Shown here: positions 57,721-64,000 of the stretch, piece after piece
Numbering within the stretch: position 1 is the stretch's first letter
How the letters are laid out: the number at the start of each line of letters is the position of its first letter
Source of the DNA: Triatoma infestans
Taxonomy: Eukaryota; Arthropoda; Insecta; Hemiptera; Reduviidae
Direction: 5' to 3'
DNA length: 64,000 nt
Assembly (NCBI GenBank): GCA_011037195.1
Contig: JAAEAF010006768.1
Span: 62,001 to 126,000 of the forward strand
The notes under the pieces: generated by a model
What the model was told of the DNA's origin: nothing
The model's database searches: none
What the model saw: only the letters and a program-made list of their open reading frames with translations
Position numbers and translations under genes: made by a program

Positions 57721-58812
57721 TATTTACAATGTAAGGTTTAATTTAACTGTACAACAGTTTTCCTTAGTGCGCTCTTTTCATTCTAAAGGATTAACTTTAG
57801 GTGCCAACATTTCTCATGAAGATTAACTTGATAAAATATGGTTTGACCATTTTACTACAATTTTCTAGCTTGAACACAGCCCACTGGTATGATGTAACCA
57901 AAATCTGACCGGAAACTTGTTTGGTGCCATGGATTACAGGTTATTTTTCCGTTGTATAGTACCTTGGTGTAGTAGCTCATTTCAGTGATTAGCCGTGCAA
58001 TCGGCGAAGTTTTCTCGTATTAAGTTAGTAATGTGAAACTGCTTAGGCGATAGTATTGGCTAATATAGTGAAAAAAGAGTTAATGAAATAATTAAGGGTC
58101 CATTTTCATAAATATATAGATTTTTCTTAACTTAGTACACATTCATATTTGTACATAACACTTTTGTCTGAAATTCTTGCTTGATTTTCCGCTTGAATTC
58201 TGGGCTAGTTGAAGCTAACTGGACTGTCAACTTTTCCTCTGATGTTCAACTTCAGTAATGTAAATAACCCCATAGTCAGTTTGATTAATACGCGCCATCG
58301 CCTACATTCGTTTTTTAAGCTTCTCGACTGTTATACGTTACTGTTCTTTTTGCCATTTTGTTTGGCCGTTTTCTTATCATGTCCAGTTGCTGCATTTCAA
58401 CGCCAAACTAAAATTTCAATTAAAATGTAATGGTATTATTAAAATAAAGTTGTAGTTCTTAAATTAAATATTTGTTTTAATATTTTAAAATCAATTTAAC
58501 AATATATTAAATGTCAGATAACATAACATATTTGTGCTTAACTTTTTAACCTAATGTTTATATCTGGCAATGCTTGGTCCTTCATGGGCTGTTGCGCCAC
58601 AGGTTTTTTAAAAATTGTTCAATCTAATGTTTTATAAACTTTCTGTAGGTATATTTCTTAAATTAGAGGTTTTCAATAAAATGAGGTTTTGAATAAAAAT
58701 GCAATATTTAACATGAGAGTAAAGTCCGTTTACAATTCTCGTTCAGCTGCATTTGTGAGCACAAACCTGAGTATGTAAAGTATCATCTTGCTCTTTTGTT
58801 AAATATAACAAT

Positions 58813-58952
58813 TTTTGTTGTGGTGGTTGGTTCCGCAGAGCTGGAAAGCATCAGAGACATTTTCCGTCGTAGCCTGCTTCATTTTGTGATCATCGACCGG
58901 TTTCGGGGGTGTTCGCCCATCTTCTCTGACAAACGCATCCTGAAGAGGACTA
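58813..58952. mobile_element. Foldback family, single rearranged arm
   Basis: TTTTGTTGTGGTGGTTGGTT then CCGCAGAGCTGGAAAGCATC is the family start. TCGACCGGTTTCGGGGGTGT is followed by TCGCCCATCTTC, and then an abrupt piece CGCATCCTGAAGAGGAC, which belongs to the opposite strand of the family. The arm therefore joins left- and right-arm sequence at about 58925, consistent with collapse of a foldback. Confidence 0.65.
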
Positions 58953-59294
58953 TTTTTTATATATTTTTAGTTGATTTGTTAGGCCTGACGTAAAAAATAA
59001 ATACCTTATTGTAAATAAGGTAATCTTAAATTGATATTATTTTTTAATTAACTTTTATCAACATTTTCAATGGACCGGCTAAATCAAAAACGAACCCAAG
59101 ATTTTTAGATAAATTAGATGTTGAGTGTTAAAATAGCCCAGTGGGGATAAAATGCTCCACTTATATTAGGTACAATGTACGTCTCTAGTTCATAAGCCTA
59201 CAGCAATTGGAGTTTGGTTTCCCACATTTGGAAGTTGGTTCTTCTTCCGCAGCCAAACAACTCCGCTGATAGTGTGGAGTCAAATTACTCCAAA

Positions 59295-59317
59295 CACTCC
59301 ACTAGTGTAGTGGAGTG
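59295..59317. repeat. Perfect small hairpin
   Basis: CACTCCACTA pairs with TAGTGGAGTG around a GTG loop. Related CTCC/GGAG words occur just before it (59265-59295). It lies in an intron and is too short to call an RNA gene. Confidence 0.6.
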
Positions 59318-59942
59318 CCATTGCCACATCTATCTATTTCTAATCTGTAATTTCTAGAAAGTCTTTACCTAATGGTACTACTGTCTTGATGGAGTACTGT
59401 GAATTTAGACGAAATTAGCATATAAACAGAGAATTGATGGCTCAGTGGTTTTTGGCTGCAAGTAGAGTAAAAAAAACTCGAAGCTTCCCATTACATGTAG
59501 AGCCAATTTGCACCTTCGAATCATTACCGGAAGCAGGAAAGATAGCGTAAGATCTCATTTCATATAACTTTCCAATTGCATCATGTAATACCAGTTTTTA
59601 TGTGATAAAAAAAACAAACACTTTTGACGTTAATTCGCACATTTTAAGCTTTGTAGGAATATCAATTGTTTATTTATAAACAAAAATATTGTTTGTCACA
59701 TAGAAAACATTTCAGAAAATTTTGCACTAAACGATCAGTGCGATACGGACACTATTTGCAAAATTTAAAAAATTCATCTGCTTTTTAATATTATTGGGAA
59801 ATCTTATTTTATGTATATATATATATATTTTTTTAAAAAGAAGCTTAGCCGAATTTCAAATTTTCATAAGTCAAGTTTTCCTTAATTATAATATAATCAG
59901 TTGGAAAAAAATAATGTTTTTTTTGGTTCTTCATTATTATAG

Positions 59943-60159
59943 GGTCTAGGCACCCTTAAGAAGAGTAAGTCTGGAAGTGGCGATACTCAGTCCCAGGAGA
60001 AATTATCATCATGTGGAGGTGGTGGAGGAGTAGGCGGAACTACTGATCTGGCTGAATTGGAGTCTGGAATGGTCCAGGTGTCATCCCCTGCCAGGAAGAG
60101 GAAAACTTCCCAGAATACTAGCAGTCATGGTAGTTTCTTTCTCAGAGTTGGTGCTATTG
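59943..60159 (+). CDS. Otopetrin exon, end of linker and start of TM3
   Basis: The acceptor TATTATAG ends at 59942, the donor G|GTAAGC starts at 60160, and the exon leaves in phase 1 after 72 codons. The first part is linker: KKSKSGSGDTQSQEK, a Gly-rich run, an acidic DLAELESG, and basic PARKRKTSQN. The last 13 residues (HGSFFLRVGAIG, completed in the next exon) start TM3 and match the GSFYLRVG of insect otopetrins. The intron falls inside a membrane helix. Confidence 0.88.
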
Positions 60160-60632
60160 GTAAGCGTTCATTCTTCTATTTAAAAAAAATATCTAGAATT
60201 TAAGCTTATTTTTCGTAAATAATTAAGTTAGGAACATTAAAACCCATGAATTATAAAAAAAAAATTGTGTGTACATAAAATTAAAAAAAAAAAAAACAAT
60301 TTATAGCTTGAGTAAATGATCGTATGTGATAATTTCATGATCAATGATTTGAGTAATTATTGCATTAATAATTCTTATTAAGAAAATTTTGATTTTTTTT
60401 TATATTTCGTTTTTTTGTGTTTCAAATGATTTCTTAATTTGGGGGTGGGGTGGGAGGATAAAACATTTACAATTAAATATTCAGTTATTATAAGTCACAA
60501 AGATCCTAGATGTGAAATGTGTTTGTACCGAATTGTTATAATCACCATTTCATTAGTACCTATTACTAAATAATTATTGAAAGTGTTTTCATTAATGATA
60601 TTAAAAATAAAAAGTATATTTTCTTCCTACAG
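60160..60632. other. Short intron inside TM3
   Basis: This 473-base AT-rich intron has poly-A tracts and a polypyrimidine tract (TTTTCTTCCTACAG) at its end. It contains no other feature. Confidence 0.7.
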
Positions 60633-60793
60633 CTTTTGGTCTTGCAACAATGATCTACAATGGTTTGGAATTTGGTGCTTTCTTTGAAATTCCTTTCACT
60701 TCACCTTGCTATCAGATCCTAAGAGGTATTAATCCAGTTCTTCAGATGATCTTCACATTTATGCAGATGTATTTTATCTTCATGAACTCGAGG
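60633..60793 (+). CDS. Otopetrin exon, TM3 to TM4
   Basis: Entered in phase 1 and left in phase 0 at AGG|GTATGT, it codes 53 full codons plus the shared one. AFGLATMIYNGLEFGAFFEI completes TM3 and the family-diagnostic GLEFG...FEIP segment. The extracellular turn has TSPCYQILRGINP. TM4 is MIFTFMQMYFIFMNSR. This is the strongest evidence for otopetrin in the window: insect and vertebrate members share the pattern of a G-rich TM3 followed by a QxxFxxxQMYFIF-type TM4. Confidence 0.92.
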
Positions 60794-61456
60794 GTATGTC
60801 CTTTACAAAATAATAATAGATACAGGGTCATATAATGACTAATAACTGGATGGTGTTTAGAAGTTTGAACTCCCATAATCTTGTTTGGCATCTAGTAACG
60901 TTAAATAGCACTCTGGTATTTTGACAGTATGATTCTGGTCTTTCTTCGTTTTAAGCGCGTGAATGCTACTAAGCTTGATGTTTCGCACAACTCAGCTGTT
61001 GTAGCACTAACAAAGACGCACACTAAGTAAATGATAGCAAGAGAATTCTTGGGGCTTTAATAACAAAAAAAAAAATATATTTATATAAATTAACAAAGAA
61101 TTTAATAATGTAATAATATTGTGAATATTCATTAAAAAAGTTATTTGTGACGATGTTGGTGTTCTGGAGATTGTACAAAATATAATGTTTCTATGGACTT
61201 TATTATTTTAATTCTTATTAATATTATACAAATGGTAGAATACACAATTAATTAAAATAGCACTTTAGAAGTAATTCATAATATGTACTCCTCCATCAAA
61301 AAGAAATCATGGTTCAATTAAATGTTTTTGGTCTTTATTATTAAGTATACACCAACTTTAAAGAAAACGTTAAGCCGTTTTCTACGATTTTTCGTTTTTG
61401 AGTTTCGCTGTACATACACAAACGTACTCGCCAATTTCTAAAAACCAATTATTGTT

Positions 61457-61620
61457 TGAACTAGCATCGCGGAGTGCGCCCTTAGATTTTTCTCTTCCTA
61501 GGAACCTCTACTGCTCTCTACCCAGTGATGGACAAAGTTGTTTTTCGGAAGCCAGCAGTGCACTGGAAAGGCTCCTAGCCCCAATTATCATAGATGTTGA
61601 ACGCCTTAAGTAAAAAATAA
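61457..61620 (+). mobile_element. SINE family 1 copy with deleted head
   Basis: GAACTAGCATCGCGGAG then jumps to TGCGCCCTTAGATTTTTCTC and continues TTCCTAGGAACCTCTACTGC to CACTGGAAAGGCTCCTAGCC and GTTGAACGCCTTAAGTAAAA. Compared with 50658-50900, the B-box region of the tRNA-like head and part of the body are deleted. Confidence 0.75.
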
Positions 61621-62126
61621 AAATAATTTTAGGACTGAGGAGACTCAAAAGTATATTTCCAGTGAAAATTCAACTTCGAAAATTCCACACGAAAAGCATT
61701 ACTTCCTCTTACCAAGCTCTATGAGAAAGTGATGAAATAAAAAATTCAATGTTTCGATAATTTCTTTATTATAATCTTTCCAATATTTTACTCTTTATTA
61801 AGGCTAAAATATATTTGTAAAAAATAAACGGTAGAATTTCATATAAATGATATGCAACAGTATCTTGTTATTTGTGACTTTTACTTGTGCATTGCTACAA
61901 TCACAAATCCCGTACAAGGAAGCGGCCGCTTGTTCAGGGATCTCGGCGTTCCTGTGGTTATCCCAGCCTAACAACACAAGCAATATTTACTTCCCACATC
62001 CCGTAACATTCACAAAATGTAAGGCCTGCAATAATGGTTATGTATGCAAAACTACTTGGCCAATGGGCAAACTAACCCTTACAGGCTTAGGTACTCAAAC
62101 TTCCAGTATATTTTAGTAGAAATCAA

Positions 62127-62712
62127 ATGAGAAGACACAATCTGATAGTTTATCCTCGTAGCATGCATATTCTTTTTATTCCTGACCGATTAGGATTTTC
62201 ATCCACCGTCAGAGCAAATTTATTAAGTTCGTGTAGAGCAATGTTCTGTTTCAACGCAACTTCCACGCAATGTTTCTGTTACACTCGGCACTTGTTGGCT
62301 ATTCATACAAATAGTTTATTAATTTTATGTTTTGCTATGTAACTAACACATAATAACCTGCATGTAAATACCTACCAAGAATTTTATGACTAACTTGTAA
62401 ATATAAATTGGACGATATTTATATATTAGTATACTATAAATAAATACTGTACTTATGCATACTAAACTATAGATTAGTACTATATAATAGATTAGCCATA
62501 CATACAGATTAGAACTATATGTATTGCCATACATACAAAAATCAACAAACCAACAAATGTCGAGTGTAACAGAAACATTGCGTTTGAAGTGAACATTCAA
62601 CACGAACTTAATGAATTTACTCTGACGATGGACGAAAATCCGAAGTCGGTCAGGAGTATAAGGAATATGCATGCTACGACGGATAACATACCAGATTGAC
62701 CCATCCACACAT
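62127..62712. mobile_element. Second foldback family, inverted arms with a 225-bp spacer
   Basis: The left arm, about 62135-62315, includes GTAGCATGCATATTC and AATGTTTCTGTTACACTCGG. The right arm, about 62545-62700, is its diverged reverse complement (CGAGTGTAACAGAAACATTG and GAATATGCATGCTACGACGG). On the right arm a hammerhead-like core is seen: CTGACGA (62622-62628), an extra T, GGA (62630-62632) pairing with TCC (62639-62641), then GAAG (62642-62645) in place of GAAA. The spacer is AT-rich. The 121-codon minus ORF over it is accidental. No target duplication identified. Confidence 0.65.
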
Positions 62713-63246
62713 CAACATATCCAGCCCATCCACATATTCAATGAGAACATACAAATAATGACTTTAAAACAGAATGGACTAATATTGGGGATTGATTTCT
62801 CAGTAGTGGGCGAGTCTATTTTTTAGTGCAGTAGGGGTGGCCTCTCTAGGCAGCAGATTCATTTTCATTCTTGTTTTGGCCGATGTAGTGAGGTAATTAA
62901 ATAACTGTTAGAAGCAATGTTATTTTCCCTAGCTTTTGCCCTCTCTACCGATCTGTTTACTACTATTCAGACGATTACATTTTTTTGTATAAACATTGAC
63001 GACACCCAGGAAAGTTAGTTTAGATTTTTTTTAGGTCCCTGTGGATTTGGATTTTTAACGTTATTCTCTCTAAAAACATATCTATCTAATACAGATACAA
63101 ATAAAAAAGTAACTGCAGCAGATGCAAATGATGATTTATCCTGTTCTCTGAAATTATATTTTCCATTATAAACATCTATATTTCAACTATCTACAACCAA
63201 CACATGCATATATAAATTTAGTAAGACGAAATGGTTATAGATAATA

Positions 63247-63272
63247 TCTCTCTCTCTCTCTCTCTCTCTCTC
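63247..63272 (+). repeat. (TC)n microsatellite
   Basis: Thirteen uninterrupted TC units. Confidence 0.95.
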
Positions 63273-63530
63273 GTGTATACGTATGAACAATATGAACAGC
63301 ACAATTCAAAAACGAAAGTTGCAGTATATCTGACTTCAATGTGCTCTCCCACCATTTCTATAATATTAAGGACAATTAAATGAAAAGTAAAAATCATCTA
63401 AATTTGAATGAAATTTGTTAATTGGAAGTTGAGAAATGCAGTAAGTGAAAGTCATGTATTTGTGTGTGCGAGTGGAAAACCAAATTTTTTTATAAGCAAA
63501 GGAAAATTAATTATATATATTTCTTTACAG

Positions 63531-63783
63531 TTGAATATTCATCGATTTAAAGTGATCGCACGATTTGGTTTGATGCATATAGTCGCTACAAATTTATGCG
63601 TATGGATCAGAACTTTAGTGCTTGAAAGTTTGAAGGAGATTTCTAGTTATTTGCAGAAGAACAATATCACCTTAATTAGTGGTCCGCCTGAAACATCTAC
63701 ATCACCTATATATTCTAGTGGTGCTCCAGTTCAGCCACCACCATATCAAGATTACGGCAACATTTTCAGCCGATCTGCTGCAG
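63531..63783 (+). CDS. Otopetrin exon, TM5 and following loop (3'-most exon in window)
   Basis: The acceptor TTCTTTACAG ends at 63530 and the donor G|GTAAAC starts at 63784. The exon enters in phase 0 and leaves in phase 1 after 84 codons. It starts LNIHRFKVIARFGLMHIVAT then NLCVWIRTLVLES, which is otopetrin TM5 with its conserved basic entry and CVWIRT. The remaining 50 residues form a hydrophilic loop with a potential N-glycosylation site (NNIT) and a Ser/Pro/Tyr-rich part (SGAPVQPPPYQDYGN). The remaining TM helices are not in the window. Confidence 0.92.
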
Positions 63784-64000
63784 GTAAACCGCCACACTAT
63801 TCTTTTCTATTCTCTGACAATTTGGTATTTTCTTTTTTGAAGTTTCCATGTTTATTATTTCTATGTTTTCTTTTGTATTCTCAATTAATGCAAAAGTATT
63901 TATAATAAGATAAAGGACACTCATTCTTCCTCTTTTTTTATTTATATTTTATGATACATTCGCAAAGGTTAGTATGTTCATGAAGTTACTATCAAGTTTA
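63784..64000. other. Start of the next intron, cut by the window end
   Basis: The donor GTAAAC is followed by AT-rich sequence. The frame happens to stay open to 63903, but nothing after the donor resembles otopetrin. Confidence 0.7.

Larger units (their letters stand above)
55040..59942. other. Intron with foldback elements, otherwise AT-rich
   Basis: Contains the palindromic foldback copy at 57397-57720 and the single-arm copy at 58813-58952. A short perfect hairpin lies at 59295-59317. Nothing recognisable is seen at 55100-57390 or 59000-59942 beyond simple A/T tracts. Confidence 0.5.
60794..63530. other. Intron with SINE, family A and inverted-repeat elements
   Basis: Contains a SINE fragment (61457-61620), a minus-strand family A scrap (61640-61740), an inverted-repeat pair (62127-62712) and a (TC)n tract (63247-63272). 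Between about 60860 and 61380 nothing is recognised apart from another decayed minus-strand family A scrap at 61350-61400. Confidence 0.5.
7328..63783 (+). other. Otopetrin-like proton channel gene (overall span, 3' part missing)
   Basis: This spans all exons assigned to one otopetrin gene. Otopetrins are 12-TM, dimeric, proton-selective channels of the plasma membrane; in flies one paralogue is needed for acid taste. Eight exons in one order and strand have compatible phases: 0/0 between the first two, 2 into the third, 0 to the fourth, fifth and sixth, 1 into the seventh, 0 into the eighth, which ends in phase 1. Together they encode about 480 residues covering the N-terminus to TM5. The strongest family match is the TM3-TM5 stretch (GLATMIYNGLEFGAFFEIP and HRFKVIARFGLMHIVATN). 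The C-terminal half lies outside the window. The paralogue class (La, Lb or Lc) cannot be assigned with confidence. Confidence 0.85.

Noticed and set aside
62343..62708. 121-codon minus ORF
   Set aside because: It crosses the spacer and one arm of an inverted-repeat element and reads as AT-rich noise.

Overview
This is eukaryotic, AT-rich, repeat-dense DNA, very probably from an arthropod and most likely an insect. Bacterial gene organisation is absent. There are short exons with GT/AG borders, introns of 0.5 to 33 kb, tRNA-derived SINEs, non-LTR retrotransposon relics (Jockey-like, RTE-like), a Tc1-like transposase relic, a probable LTR and several foldback elements. The order or species cannot be named from sequence alone.

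The only host gene recognised is an otopetrin (proton channel family, insect Otop-like) on the + strand. It runs across nearly the whole window and leaves it at the 3' end. Coding exons are 7328-7479 (N-terminus, start proposed at 7336), 18027-18127, 50943-51057 (TM1), 52326-52703 (TM2 plus a Lys/Glu-rich linker), 54962-55039 (linker, phase-neutral), 59943-60159 (end of linker, start of TM3), 60633-60793 (TM3-TM4) and 63531-63783 (TM5 plus loop). All splice phases agree. The second half of the 12-TM channel lies beyond 64000. Two further exon-like ORFs inside the 33-kb intron, 22723-22946 (Cys-rich) and 27730-28241 (Gly/Gln/Lys-rich), end at GT donors in the same phase as the 18027-18127 exon. 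They look like alternative first coding exons that would put different cytoplasmic N-termini on one channel core.

The rest is intron or upstream DNA. 1-7327: upstream AT-rich DNA with a 1,486-bp hAT-like non-autonomous element (perfect 8-bp target duplication) and a SINE. 7480-18026: a probable solo LTR with internal tandem repeats, a deleted Jockey copy with poly(A), and family A repeats. 18128-50942: a mosaic of Tc1, SINE and Jockey relics, the two alternative exons, two foldback elements of about 1.05 kb with 12- and 13-bp target duplications, an RTE-like relic, another RT relic nested in a repeat, and two SINE families. 51058-63530: foldback copies, SINE fragments and family A fragments among the channel exons.

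A long non-coding repeat, here called family A, appears in at least a dozen partial copies in both orientations. Its landmarks are the palindrome CGGTTAACCG followed by GAAGTGCGATTTTAC, the phrase TTTTCTCGAAAACGG, and an end module reading GCAGTAAGAGAAAGTCGTGT.

The most unusual signal is a hammerhead-like core on the arms of the foldback elements. It consists of CTGAAGA, one extra T, a GGGC/GCCC hairpin and then GAAAC, and it recurs in a second, unrelated inverted-repeat family at 62127-62712. This resembles the hammerhead motifs known from Penelope-like retroelements.
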